Source: Pseudonocardia sp. C8
GTDB lineage: Bacteria; Actinomycetota; Actinomycetes; Mycobacteriales; Pseudonocardiaceae
Reading direction: 5' to 3'
Length of the DNA: 64,000 nt
Assembly: GCF_014267175.1 (NCBI RefSeq)
Contig: NZ_JACMTR010000002.1
Location: 5,667,501-5,731,500 of the forward strand
Shown: piece after piece, positions 49,136 to 57,687 of the stretch
Layout of the letters: every line of letters begins with the position of its first letter
Position numbering within the stretch: position 1 is the first letter of the stretch
Program-made: the position numbers and the translations under genes
The notes under the pieces: model-generated
The model's database searches: none
What the model saw: the letters and a program-made list of their open reading frames with translations, nothing else
What the model was told of the DNA's origin: nothing

Positions 49136-49819
49136 TCATCGCAGCTCGTCGGGGACGGTGTCGTCGGGCGACGGCTCGCGCTCGGCCCGTCGCGAGTGGA
49201 CGAACAGGAGCAGGCCCAGCCAGAACGCCGGTCCGATCGGCATGAACAGCGGCGCCGGTCCCAGGATCGCCACCACCATCAGGAACAGCAGCACGGCGGC
49301 GGTCACCCCGGCGTGCACGGCGAGGTTGCGGCGGGCCCGCGGGGTCAGCGGCCCGCGGTGGGGACGGCGTGGCCGCGGCGGCCGGGGCAGGCCGGCCAGC
49401 AGCGGGACCAGTTCGGTCCGGGTGCGGGCGGCGTAGGCGGCGGCCTGCCGCTCGTCGGCCTCGTCCAGGGTCAGCCGACCCTCGGCCGCCGCCTGGCGGA
49501 GCCGGCCCGCGACGTGCTCGCGCTCGGCGTCCGAGGCGAGGACGGCGTCGTCGCCGGGCGGGATCGTGCGGCGTCGCGCCGGGGGCGACACCGAGGCCGG
49601 GACCGGCGGGGTGTGCGGGGCCGGCGCGGTGTCCGGGGTTGGCGGGGCGCTCATGGTGAGCGGCGTGGTGGCGGTGTCGATGGCGGTGGTGGCGTCGGCT
49701 CCGGTGGCGTCGGCAGCGCCAGTGGCGCCGGTGGTGGTGGCCCCGGTCACGCCGGTGGTGTCGGCGGCGGTTGCCCCGGTGGTAGCGGTGTCGGTGGTGG
49801 TGCCGGGTGTGGTCGTCAT
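49136..49819 (-). CDS. DUF1707 domain membrane protein with Thr/Ala-rich N-terminus
   Basis: A 227-residue protein. Residues about 1-50 are a low-complexity Thr/Ala/Gly/Asp stretch (TTGATAADTTGVTGATTTGA), then a Pro-rich linker; about 95-140 is DUF1707 (LASDAEREHVAGRLRQAAAE, GRLTLDEADERQAAAYAART), a SHOCT-like module; two transmembrane helices close the chain. CACGCT lies seven bases before the ATG at 49819; a shorter start at 49653 would remove the repeat. It is divergent from a two-component system, a frequent arrangement for DUF1707 proteins. Confidence 0.7.
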   Translation of the reverse strand: MTTTPGTTTDTATTGATAADTTGVTGATTTGATGAADATGADATTAIDTATTPLTMSAPPTPDTAPAPHTPPVPASVSPPARRRTIPPGDDAVLASDAEREHVAGRLRQAAAEGRLTLDEADERQAAAYAARTRTELVPLLAGLPRPPRPRRPHRGPLTPRARRNLAVHAGVTAAVLLFLMVVAILGPAPLFMPIGPAFWLGLLLFVHSRRAEREPSPDDTVPDELR

Positions 49820-49985
49820 GCCGGAAAGCGTGTCCGCCCACGCGCCCTCGCGCGTCCGCCCGCGGTCGGCGGTTCCGGTGCCGCCCCGGTGGCAGCGCTT
49901 CGCCCCGTCGTACTCCCGGGGCGGTACCCCGCCCGCCTCCGCGCGGAGGACGTCGGTTGTCGGTGCCCCGGTCTACCGTGGCGCC

Positions 49986-51311
49986 GTGCGCACCGAGAGC
50001 AGCCCGAGCTGGTGGGGCGGGGTCCTGCGGACCCTCGTCCTGCCGGCCGTCGTCGCGCTGCTCACCGTGGGCGGGACGGCGTTCGGCCTGGCCCGCCGGT
50101 ACTGGGGGCCGGGGCCGCCACCGGCGGTCCCGCCCGAGATCCCGTTCGACGGCCTGGCCGTGGCCCTGCTCGCGGTCGGGCCCCTCGCGCTGGTGTTCCG
50201 GCGGGCGAACCGGATCGCGGCACTGGCGGTGATGGCCGGCGCCGTCGTCGGCTACCTGGGGCTCGGCTACCCGCCGACACCGCCGGTGGGGCTCGCGCTC
50301 GCCGTGGCGATCGTCTCCGCGGTGGCCGCCGGCCTGCACCACCGGGCGTTCGCGGTGGTCGTGGTGGCTGCGGTCGTGCTGGCCGGCTGGCTGCTGGTGG
50401 CCGGGCGCCCGGTGCCGTGGAGCGCCACCGGTCCGGCGCTGGCCTGGCTGGTCGCGTTGTTCGCCGCCGGTGCGCTGTGGCGGGTGCGACGGGAGCGGAT
50501 CGAGCAGGTCCGCCGCGCGGCGGAGGAGGAGCGACGGCGACGCGCGGGCGAGGAGCGGCTGCGGATCGCGCAGGAGCTGCACGACGTGCTCGGCCACCAC
50601 GTCTCGTTGATCAACGTGCAGGCGGGGGTGGCGTTGTTCCTGATGGACGACGACCCGGAGCAGGCCCGCACCGCGCTCACCGAGATCAAGCGGGCCAGCC
50701 GGGACCTGCTCCGGGAGATGCGCTCCACGCTGGGTGTGCTGCGCGGGGTGGACGAGCAGGCACCGCGGCTGCCCACGCCGGGCCTGGACCGCCTCGACGC
50801 GTTGCTCGACGAGGTTCGCGCGGCCGGGCTGCCGGTGGATCGCCGCACCGACGGGGCACCGCGGCCGCTGCCGACCGGGGTGGACCTGGCCGCGTACCGG
50901 ATCGTGCAGGAGTCGCTGACCAACACCCGCCGGCACTCGGGGGCGGCGGCCGCGGTCGTCACGCTGCGGTTCGGTGCGGACGAGCTGGAGCTGACCGTGG
51001 ACGACGACGGCAGCGGCCCCGCCGACGGCGTGGCCGAGGGGGCCGGGCTGACCGGGATGCGGGAGCGGGCCCGGTCGGTGGGCGGCACGCTCGAGGCGGG
51101 ACCCGGCCCGGAGCGGGGCTTCCGGGTGCACGCCCGGCTCCCCGCGCCCCCGACGGCCGGTGGGCCGGAGCCGGCGGCCGCGGCGCCGCCGGACACTGCC
51201 CCGGCCGCCGGCGCGCCGGTCCCCGCCCCGTCCCCGACCGGCGCCCCGGTACCGGACGCGCCGGGAACCGCCCCGCCGACCGGCCCGGACGACGGGACGG
51301 TGGAGCGGTGA
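49986..51311 (+). CDS. sensor histidine kinase, NarL-type (HisKA_3)
   Basis: A 441-residue kinase. Five or six membrane helices occupy about 15-165, then a coiled segment, HisKA_3 with the phosphorylatable His in RIAQELHDVLGHHVSLINVQ, and an HATPase_c domain (VQESLTNTRRHSGAAAAVVT; LTVDDDGSGP; GLTGMRERARSVGGTLEAG). The last about 60 residues are Pro/Ala-rich. GTG 49986 is chosen since TACCGT (49974-49979) lies six bases upstream. It overlaps its response-regulator gene by 4 bp. Signal unknown. Confidence 0.9.
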   Translation: MRTESSPSWWGGVLRTLVLPAVVALLTVGGTAFGLARRYWGPGPPPAVPPEIPFDGLAVALLAVGPLALVFRRANRIAALAVMAGAVVGYLGLGYPPTPPVGLALAVAIVSAVAAGLHHRAFAVVVVAAVVLAGWLLVAGRPVPWSATGPALAWLVALFAAGALWRVRRERIEQVRRAAEEERRRRAGEERLRIAQELHDVLGHHVSLINVQAGVALFLMDDDPEQARTALTEIKRASRDLLREMRSTLGVLRGVDEQAPRLPTPGLDRLDALLDEVRAAGLPVDRRTDGAPRPLPTGVDLAAYRIVQESLTNTRRHSGAAAAVVTLRFGADELELTVDDDGSGPADGVAEGAGLTGMRERARSVGGTLEAGPGPERGFRVHARLPAPPTAGGPEPAAAAPPDTAPAAGAPVPAPSPTGAPVPDAPGTAPPTGPDDGTVER

Positions 51312-51976
51312 TCCGCGTGCTGCTCGCCGACGACCAGGCCCTCGTCCGTTCCGGGTTCCGCGCGTTGCTCGGTTCCCAGCCCGACCTCGAGGTCGTCGCC
51401 GAGGCCGCCGACGGCGCGGAGGCGCTGGCCGCGACCCGCGAGCACGCGCCGGACGTCGTGCTCATGGACATCCGGATGCCCGGCACCGACGGCCTCACCG
51501 CCACCCGGTCGATCACCGACGATCCCGCGCTGGCCGGCACGAAGGTGATCGTGCTGACCACCTTCACCGACGACTCGTACGTGTTCGAGGCGATCCGCGG
51601 CGGCGCGAGCGGGTTCCTGGTGAAGGACTCCGAGCCCGGTGACCTGATCCACGCGATCCGGGTGGTGCACGGCGGCGAGGCGCTGCTCGCGCCGGCGGTC
51701 ACCCGCACGCTGATCGCCGAGTTCGCGGCCCGTTCCCGGGGTGGCCCGGCCGGCGCGGCGCGGCTCGACGTGCTCACCGAGCGGGAACGGGAGGTGCTCG
51801 CCGAGGTGGCCGCCGGGCTGTCCAACGACGAGATCGCCGTCCGCCTGCACATGAGCCCGACGACGGCGAAGACGCACGTCAGCCGCACGATGACCAAGGT
51901 CGGTGCCCGGGACCGGGCCCAGCTGGTGGTGCTGGCCTACGAGTCCGGCCTGGTCCGGCCGGGCTGGGCGGGCTGA
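51308..51976 (+). CDS. NarL/FixJ-type response regulator
   Basis: A 222-residue two-domain regulator. The receiver has VLLADDQALVRSGFRALLG, the phospho-acceptor Asp in DVVLMDIRMPGTDGL, VIVLTTF and the conserved Lys in FLVKDSEPGDL. The C-terminal LuxR-type HTH is LTEREREVLAEVAAGLSNDE, IAVRLHMSPTTAKTHVSRTM. Translationally coupled to the kinase gene (GTGA). It ends shortly before aroQ, which may be co-transcribed. Confidence 0.93.
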   Translation: MIRVLLADDQALVRSGFRALLGSQPDLEVVAEAADGAEALAATREHAPDVVLMDIRMPGTDGLTATRSITDDPALAGTKVIVLTTFTDDSYVFEAIRGGASGFLVKDSEPGDLIHAIRVVHGGEALLAPAVTRTLIAEFAARSRGGPAGAARLDVLTEREREVLAEVAAGLSNDEIAVRLHMSPTTAKTHVSRTMTKVGARDRAQLVVLAYESGLVRPGWAG

Positions 51977-51993
51977 ATGGGAGGATCCGGCGG

Positions 51994-52458
51994 GTGACGA
52001 CCGTCTTCGTGTTCAACGGCCCGAACCTCAACCTGCTCGGCACCCGCAACCCCGAGGTGTACGGCACGAAGGTCCTCGACGACGTCGAGGCCCTGTGCCG
52101 GGACTCCGCCGCCGGGCACGGACTGGAGCTGGACTTCCGGCAGACCAACCACGAGGGCACCCTCGTCGACTGGATCCATGAGGCCGGGGCCGCGGTCAAG
52201 CGGGGCGAGGCGCTCGGCCTGGTGCTCAACGCGGCGGCCTACACCCACACCTCGGTGGCGCTGCACGACGCGATCGAGGGCACCGAGCTCCCGACCGTCG
52301 AGGTGCACATCTCGAACGTGCACGGCCGGGAGACGTTCCGGCACCACTCGTTCGTCTCGCCGGTGGCCATCGGGATCGTCGTCGGCTTCGGCGTCGACGG
52401 CTACGCCCTGGCGATCGACGGGCTGGTCCGGAAGCGGCGCCCGGCACGGTCCGTCTAG
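51994..52458 (+). CDS. aroQ: 3-dehydroquinate dehydratase, type II
   Basis: A 154-residue dodecameric enzyme of the shikimate pathway converting 3-dehydroquinate to 3-dehydroshikimate. FVFNGPNLNLLGTRNPEVYG (N-terminal motif), FRQTNHEGTLVDWIHEA, LNAAAYTHTSVALHDAI and VEVHISNVHGRETFRHHSFV (catalytic His and substrate loop) are all conserved. GTG start with GGAGG ten bases upstream. It stands apart from other aro genes, behind the two-component system and before a strong terminator. Confidence 0.94.
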   Translation: MTTVFVFNGPNLNLLGTRNPEVYGTKVLDDVEALCRDSAAGHGLELDFRQTNHEGTLVDWIHEAGAAVKRGEALGLVLNAAAYTHTSVALHDAIEGTELPTVEVHISNVHGRETFRHHSFVSPVAIGIVVGFGVDGYALAIDGLVRKRRPARSV

Positions 52459-52474
52459 ATTGCGCCGGACGACA

Positions 52475-52511
52475 CCGGGCCGCCGCGGACCCCTCGCGCG
52501 CGGCGGCCCGG
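52475..52511. terminator. bidirectional terminator between aroQ and VOC gene
   Basis: Perfect 13-bp stem CCGGGCCGCCGCG (52475-52487) / CGCGGCGGCCCGG (52499-52511) between convergent genes. Confidence 0.85.
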
Positions 52512-52519
52512 GAGCCTGC

Positions 52520-52927
52520 TCAGCCCTCGACGGCCGACGGGTCCATCCAGACGAACTCCCAGCGGTGACCGTCCGGGTCGTCGACGCTGCGGCCGTACAT
52601 GAAGCCGTGGTCCTGGGTGTCCCCACCCTGGGTGCCGCCGGCGCCCAGGCCGGCCTCGGCGATCCGGTCGACCTCGTCCCGGCTCTCCACGCCCAGCGCG
52701 TTGATGACCTCGCGGGCGGTGCCGGTGTCGGCGGTGCCGGACTGCTTGGTGAACTCGGTGAACCGCTTCTCGGTCATGACCATGACGACGATCGCGTCGC
52801 TGATCACGAAGGACGCCGTCTGCTCGTCGGAGAACTGCTCGTTGAGCGTGAACCCGAGGGCGGAGTAGAACGCCTTGGAGGTGTCGAGGTCGGCGACCGG
52901 CAGGTTCACGAAGATCATGTTCGGCAT
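52520..52927 (-). CDS. VOC family (glyoxalase/bleomycin-resistance fold) protein
   Basis: A 135-residue protein with two beta-alpha-beta-beta-beta modules. MIFVNLPVADLDTSKAFYSA, GFTLNEQFSDEQTASFVISD and DPDGHRWEFVWMDP are typical of the COG3607-like VOC group (YdeN/PhnB-like). Metal ligands are incomplete, so it may bind rather than transform a ligand. CAGGAGCCAGAC precedes the ATG at 52927. Convergent with aroQ. Confidence 0.83.
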   Translation of the reverse strand: MPNMIFVNLPVADLDTSKAFYSALGFTLNEQFSDEQTASFVISDAIVVMVMTEKRFTEFTKQSGTADTGTAREVINALGVESRDEVDRIAEAGLGAGGTQGGDTQDHGFMYGRSVDDPDGHRWEFVWMDPSAVEG

Positions 52928-53055
52928 GTCTGGCTCCTGGGTTGTGGTGTGGCGCCGGGGTTCCGGTGCCGTTCGAGAGGGGTGACCGCAGGCCGGGCGA
53001 GAACTCATCGCCCGGCCCCCAGGTTCGTCCCGGGCGTCCGGCAGGATCACCGTCC

Positions 53056-54045
53056 ATGACCGTGAAGTGGGGAATCATCGGGCCGGGCCGGATCGCCGGG
53101 AAGATCGCTCCGGACTTCGGGCACGTTCGCGACGCCGAGCTGGTCGCCGTCGCGTCCCGGTCCACCGAGCGCGCCGAGGCCTTCGCCCGCAGCCACGGCA
53201 TCGGGCGGGTGCACACCGGCTACCGGTCGATCATCGACGACGACGGCGTCGACGTCCTCTACATCGCCACCCCGCACCCGCAGCACCGCGCGCTCGCACT
53301 GGCCGCCCTCGAGGCCGGCAAGGCGATCATGGTGGAGAAGGCGTTCACGGTGAGCTCGGTCGCCACCCGGGAGATCGCCGCGGCCGCGCGCAACCGTGGC
53401 GTCTTCGCGATGGAGGGCATGTGGACGCGGTTCTTCCCGGCCGTCGTCCGGCTCCGCGAGCTGCTCGCCGAGGGCGCGATCGGCGAGGTCCGCTCGGTGC
53501 AGGCCGACCTCGGCGTCCGGAACCGGTCCGCCGTCGACGACCGCTTCTTCTCCCCGCAGCTCGGCGGCGGCGCCCTCTTCGACGTCGGCGTCTACGTGAT
53601 CTCGTTCGCCCAGATGATCCTCGGCAGCCCGTCGGTGATCGCCGCGTCGGGCGCGCTCGCGCCGTCCGGTGTGGACCTGGAGGAGTCGATCCTGCTCGGC
53701 TGGCCGGACGGGCGCAGCGCCGCCCTGCAGGTCAGCCTGCAGTGCGCGATGCCCGGCTCGGCCCGGGTGATCGGCACCGAGGGCTGGATCGAGGTCCCGC
53801 CGCGCTTCCACCACCCGGACCGGATCGTCGTGCACCGGTTCGGTGCCGAGCCCGAGGAGATCGTGCTGCCGGCCACGGGCGCCGGGTTCACGCACGAGAT
53901 CGAGGAGGTCACGCGCCGGGTCGCGGCCGGCGAGACCGAGAGTCCGGTGATGCCGCTGGCCGACACCGTCGCTGTCCAGGACGTGATGGCTGCGGTCGCC
54001 GACCAGGTCGGGATGGTGCCGGAGGAGGGGCCGGCGATGCTGTGA
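53056..54045 (+). CDS. Gfo/Idh/MocA family oxidoreductase
   Basis: A 329-residue NAD(P)-dependent dehydrogenase. The Rossmann motif is WGIIGPGRIAGKIAPDF, then LVAVASRSTERAEAFA, DVLYIATPHPQHRALALAAL, and the catalytic lysine in AIMVEKAFTVSS (EKP motif reads EKA). The C-terminal domain has GGALFDVGVYVISFAQMILG with the expected Asp. Family members act on sugars, inositols or trans-dihydrodiols; this pattern is closest to the dihydrodiol dehydrogenase branch (inference). Confidence 0.86.
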   Translation: MTVKWGIIGPGRIAGKIAPDFGHVRDAELVAVASRSTERAEAFARSHGIGRVHTGYRSIIDDDGVDVLYIATPHPQHRALALAALEAGKAIMVEKAFTVSSVATREIAAAARNRGVFAMEGMWTRFFPAVVRLRELLAEGAIGEVRSVQADLGVRNRSAVDDRFFSPQLGGGALFDVGVYVISFAQMILGSPSVIAASGALAPSGVDLEESILLGWPDGRSAALQVSLQCAMPGSARVIGTEGWIEVPPRFHHPDRIVVHRFGAEPEEIVLPATGAGFTHEIEEVTRRVAAGETESPVMPLADTVAVQDVMAAVADQVGMVPEEGPAML

Positions 54046-54192
54046 CCATTCCCGGATTTCACCTGATCGTACCGCCGGTGCCTCTTGACGGGGGTTTCCG
54101 AAATTGGTTCCGTGTGAGAGGCAGCTGAGATTCAAATGAGCCTCCGTGAGCGTTCTTGTGGACGCGCGGGTGCGTATTCGAAGGAGAGTAAG

Positions 54193-54549
54193 TTGCTTGT
54201 CACCAAACCCATGGCTGGCGCGATGACGTTACTGGCCGTTGCCGCATTCATAGTCACGCTATTCGGAGGCGTGGCGTCGGCCGGGCCTTCCTATCCTCCC
54301 ATTCCGAGCGACCTGTTGAGGAGTCACTGCACGGTGGAGTCGGTCGCGGGGGTGAGCAGTGGTGTCAAAATTACTTGCAATGGTCTTCCGGTGAAGGAGC
54401 GCGAGTTCCGTGCTATTGCAGTATGTAACTCCCCGAAGAAGTCTAAGGTATATGGGTTTGGGAACTGGGCGCCGACGGGGAGTGGGGCGTCAACTGCGGT
54501 ATGTCCGGTTGGCTTTGGTTTCCAGCTTTTTGAAACTGGGATGCGCTGA
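54193..54549 (+). CDS. small secreted four-cysteine protein
   Basis: A 118-residue exported protein of unknown function. TTG 54193 is chosen because AAGGAG (54181-54186) lies six bases upstream. The signal peptide (about 1-31, GAMTLLAVAAFIVTLFGGVA, SA) precedes a mature chain with four cysteines (HCTVES, ITCNGL, AVCNSP, AVCPVG), suggesting two disulfides, and a C-terminal GFGFQLFETGMR. The DNA is noticeably less GC-rich than around it and an aminotransferase fragment follows, so the patch looks acquired. No family recognised. Confidence 0.6.
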   Translation: MLVTKPMAGAMTLLAVAAFIVTLFGGVASAGPSYPPIPSDLLRSHCTVESVAGVSSGVKITCNGLPVKEREFRAIAVCNSPKKSKVYGFGNWAPTGSGASTAVCPVGFGFQLFETGMR

Positions 54550-54724
54550 GCGTAGACCCAACCTTCGTACCGGGAACGGGGTCGGCCGGGTTCCGCTGCC
54601 ACGCATGTCGGGGCAGGTCGCCGGCATCCTGGTCGGCGCGCATCAGGCCGTTTGGGGGTCGGGATCCGGTGGGCCCAGGTTGGTCGCCAGCATGTAGCTG
54701 ATCCGATAGTACTGCTCTCCGCGC

Positions 54725-55122
54725 GCAGGTCGGGATCCAACGGCAGTGGGCTCCTGCAAGCCGCCGCACTCGATGTCGTCACCCAGCCCGGCTGGCAGAC
54801 CCATCTGCGCGCCCTGCGCAAGCAGCTTCGCGCTCGGCGCGATCTCCTCGTCGGCGCGATCTCGACACACGTTCCCAGCGCCACGGTCTGGGCAGTACCG
54901 CCCGGCGGGCTCAACCTTTGGGTGCGGCTGCCCGATGCGGTCGACCTCGATCGGCTCACGAAGGATGCCGAAGCCAGGGGTCTCGTCCTCGCTGGTGGCG
55001 ATGAATGGTTCCCCGCGGAGCCCACCGGCCGCTACCTACGCCTCAACTTTGCCGGACCTGTCCCCGCCGCCTACAAACAAGCCGCCACACTACTCGACGA
55101 GTCGCTTCGGGCACAGCAGTAG
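54725..55122 (+). pseudogene. C-terminal fragment of a MocR/PLP aminotransferase-like gene
   Basis: The frame reads LLQAAALDVVTQPGWQTHLR, LRARRDLLVGAISTHVP, WAVPPGGLNLWVRLPDAVDL and YLRLNFAGP, which is the last third of a class I/II PLP-dependent aminotransferase domain as found in MocR (GntR-aminotransferase) regulators. The N-terminal HTH and the PLP-lysine region are missing; sequence before about 54725 is unrelated. A 5'-truncated remnant. Confidence 0.72.
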
Positions 55123-55235
55123 CCGGCAACAACCTTCTGGCCAGCAACAGCTGGCGTTCTTTCGAACGCGGGTTCGAGTTGTCCCCAGCGCCGTCCACAC
55201 CTGTGGACAACTCGCCGTTCCTGTGGACGGATCCG

Positions 55236-55517
55236 TCACCGGCGACGGGTGCGCCGGACCGTGGGCCGGTCCATCCCGTCGCCGGTCATCTCCCGGGCGA
55301 TCCGCACGACGTGGTCGCGGACGTGCGGGTCGAGGTCGGCGGTCCGCAGTGCGAGCAGCTCGAGGATCGACGCCATGCCGAACGCCTGCTCGGGGCGGGC
55401 CAGCAGGCCGGTGTGGTGCGCCTGGATCGCGTCCCGGCGCAGCGCCGCCGCGGCCGCGAGGATCGTCTCGCGATCGGCCCGCAGCGCGGAGAGCCGGCGT
55501 CGTTCGTGAGCGTTCAT
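55236..55517 (-). CDS. hypothetical protein
   Basis: A 93-residue, helical, charged protein without a recognised domain (RRLSALRADRETILAAAAAL; QAFGMASILELLALRTADLD). GGGGGACC before the ATG at 55517 is a weak ribosome binding site. Same direction as the DUF1772 gene upstream. Confidence 0.5.
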   Translation of the reverse strand: MNAHERRRLSALRADRETILAAAAALRRDAIQAHHTGLLARPEQAFGMASILELLALRTADLDPHVRDHVVRIAREMTGDGMDRPTVRRTRRR

Positions 55518-55638
55518 GGTCCCCCGGGCGGTCGGGCGGTCGGTCGGTCCGCCCGGGGGAGCGGGCGCGGGACCAGGGTGCGCCCTGCATCCGCCCCGGG
55601 GCCAGCGGAGTCCCCGAGATGTCGCACACATGTTCGAC

Positions 55639-56109
55639 TCAGAGGTACAGCAGCACGACGGTGAGTACCGACGTCGCGGCCCGCACGTGGTTCGCCACCG
55701 TCCACCGCGGTGCGAACGAGTCCCACTCCCCGCCCCGGTCGAGGGCGGTGTTGAGCGGGATGTTCACCGCGACCGTCACCACGAAGGCGGTCAGTCCGGT
55801 CACCGCGCCGGCGATCCGGAGCGGGTCCCCGGCGAGCACCCCGGCGAGCAGCAGCGCGGCACAGGTGAGGGCCGTCCCGGCGAACAGGGCCCCGAACACC
55901 GGGTTCAGGATCACCCGGTTCACCTCCCGCATGGTCGCGGCCGCCTCGCCGGCCGGTCGCCGGCGCAGCGCCGGCAGGACCGCGACCGAGAACGCCAGGT
56001 AGATCCCGCCGAGCAGGCCGGACCCGATGCCGGCGACGCCACCGAGGACCCCGCCGCTCGCCGCCCAGTCCACCGCGATGCCCTGGAACCCGTCCCGAGC
56101 AGTGGTCAT
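55639..56109 (-). CDS. DUF1772 (anthrone-oxygenase-like) membrane protein
   Basis: A 156-residue protein with four hydrophobic helices: GIGSGLLGGIYLAFSVAVLP, NRVILNPVFGALFAGTALTC, VTGLTAFVVTVAVNIPLNTA and ATSVLTVVLLYL. The NIPLN motif followed by WDSFAPRWTVANHVRAA is diagnostic for DUF1772. Bacterial members are of unknown function; fungal ones include anthrone oxygenases. GGGAGCGCGAC precedes the ATG. Divergent from an AraC-type regulator that may control it. Confidence 0.8.
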   Translation of the reverse strand: MTTARDGFQGIAVDWAASGGVLGGVAGIGSGLLGGIYLAFSVAVLPALRRRPAGEAAATMREVNRVILNPVFGALFAGTALTCAALLLAGVLAGDPLRIAGAVTGLTAFVVTVAVNIPLNTALDRGGEWDSFAPRWTVANHVRAATSVLTVVLLYL

Positions 56110-56243
56110 GTCGCGCTCCCGTCGTCGATGGTCCATCCATCGTGGCGCGACAACGCTGGACGCAGAATCATTCGTCATCCACAATCATTGCTCGATCATC
56201 CACAGCTGGGGACGAGCTGTGGATCGGCTGGCATGCTGTGCCC

Positions 56244-57224
56244 GTGCCCGCCCCGCCGTTCCCGGTCGCCGACCCGCTCGGCGAGGCGCTGCACGTCCTG
56301 CGGATGGACGGCGTCTTCTACTGCCGGTCCGAGCTCGGCGAGCCGTGGGGGATGACGCTGCCCGCGACCCCGGGCTGCCTCTGGTTCCACGTCGTCACCT
56401 CCGGTGGGTGCCGGCTGACCGTGGACGGCGGCGAGCACGTCCTCCGCCCCGGGGAGCTGGCCCTCGTCCCGCACGGCACCGGGCACGTGCTGCGCAGCGC
56501 GCCGGACGCCCTCGCGCCGGACATCCGGGCGATCCCGCACGCGATGCTCGACGGCCGCTACGCCCTGCTCCGGCACGGCGGCGCGGGCCCGGCGACCCGG
56601 ATGGTGTGCGGCGCCGTGCGCTTCGGGCATCCCGCGGCGCGCGACCTCGTCGACCGGCTGCCGGAGCTGATCAGGGTCGAGCCGTCACCGCTCGGCGACC
56701 GCGTCCAGGACACGCTCCGGCTGATCGCCGCCGAGGTCGAGGACGGCAGACCCGGCAGCGATGCGGTGATCACCCGGCTGGCCGACGTGCTGGTCATCCA
56801 GGCCGTCCGCGGCCGGCTGGAGCGCGACGCGGGCGCCCGGACCGGCTGGCTCGGCGCGCTGGCCGACGACCGCATCGGCCGCGCGCTCGCCGCGGTGCAC
56901 CGTGAACCGGAGCGCGACTGGACGGTCGCGTCCCTCGCCGCGACCGCGGCGATGTCCCGGTCGGCGTTCGCGGCGCGGTTCACCGAGCTGGTCGGCGAGC
57001 CCGCGATGGCATACGTGACGCGGTGGCGGATGCAGGCCGCCGTCGACGTCCTGTCGGGGGGAGATGCGACGGTGGCCGAGGTCGCCCGCCGGTTCGGCTA
57101 CCGCTCCGAGGCGGCGTTCACGCGGGCCTTCACCCGGGTCGTCGGCGAGCCGGCCGGCCAGGTACGGCGGCGGGCCACGGCGCGCGGCCCGGCCGGGCTG
57201 GAGGCGTTCGCCGGGCCGGGATGA
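56244..57224 (+). CDS. AraC family regulator with cupin sensor domain
   Basis: A 326-residue regulator. The N-terminal cupin_6-type domain (about 1-185) includes LHVLRMDGVFYCRSELGEPW, CLWFHVVTSGGCRLTVDG and LRPGELALVPHGTGHVLRS. The C-terminal double HTH (about 210-310) includes VASLAATAAMSRSAFAARFT and VAEVARRFGYRSEAAFTRAF. GTG 56244 has CATGCT six bases upstream, the same leaderless variant seen before the PabBC gene. Divergent from the DUF1772 gene. Confidence 0.87.
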   Translation: MPAPPFPVADPLGEALHVLRMDGVFYCRSELGEPWGMTLPATPGCLWFHVVTSGGCRLTVDGGEHVLRPGELALVPHGTGHVLRSAPDALAPDIRAIPHAMLDGRYALLRHGGAGPATRMVCGAVRFGHPAARDLVDRLPELIRVEPSPLGDRVQDTLRLIAAEVEDGRPGSDAVITRLADVLVIQAVRGRLERDAGARTGWLGALADDRIGRALAAVHREPERDWTVASLAATAAMSRSAFAARFTELVGEPAMAYVTRWRMQAAVDVLSGGDATVAEVARRFGYRSEAAFTRAFTRVVGEPAGQVRRRATARGPAGLEAFAGPG

Positions 57225-57687
57225 CGACACCCGAGGGCGTCGTACGCATGTTCGACCCAAGGGTGGTACGCTGCGACGACAGCACAAAGAGTCGCCTCGA
57301 TGTTCTCGTATCGAGCACCATCGTGGCAGCGCAAGAGATCGGTAGACGACGTCATGGACGGGTATCGATGGCGTCGTATCGAGCATGCTCGGAAAGGAGC
57401 TAGAAAGCGGTAGACGGGCCGATCGGGGCCCGGCGATGCCGCGGTATCGGCGTGTCTCGGGGTCATCCGAGATTCCGGTAGACGGCGGCATCGATCGGTC
57501 ATGGCGTTGTATCCCGCCGTCTAGCCGATGGGCGAGACGGGTGGAGACATCAGGATGGCCCCGTGCCCGCTCGGGCTCTCTGCTGCGCTCTCGCGAATTT
57601 CCTAGAACGGCGGAGACAGCCGGATCGTGCGTGCTCACGGCCCTTGCCCCGCGGCCTAGTCTGGCTGTGGCCAGGGAGGGGCGACCG
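57225..57687. other. 463-bp intergenic region with repeat array
   Basis: No credible gene. It contains a degenerate 68-bp repeat array (57299-57560) and, at its right end, the lipoprotein promoter: TAGTCT at 57657-57662 and an AGGGAGGGG ribosome binding site. Confidence 0.55.
57299..57560. repeat. degenerate 68-bp tandem repeat array
   Basis: GATG..CTCGTATCGAGCA-type starts at 57299, 57367, 57435 and a shifted copy at 57500, and CGGTAGACG at 57340, 57408 and 57476, all 68 bp apart. A weaker copy may begin near 57233. Units share about half to two thirds of their bases by eye. Confidence 0.75.

Noticed and set aside
55179..55210. DnaA-box-like pair TTGTCCCCA and TGTGGACAA, possible origin
   Set aside because: Only one box matches the actinobacterial consensus exactly, there is no box cluster, no AT-rich unwinding region and no dnaA/dnaN/rpmH genes nearby.
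57299..57560. CRISPR array suggested by 68-bp spacing
   Set aside because: The shared segments are imperfect and scattered within the unit; no identical direct repeats of 25-37 bp exist.
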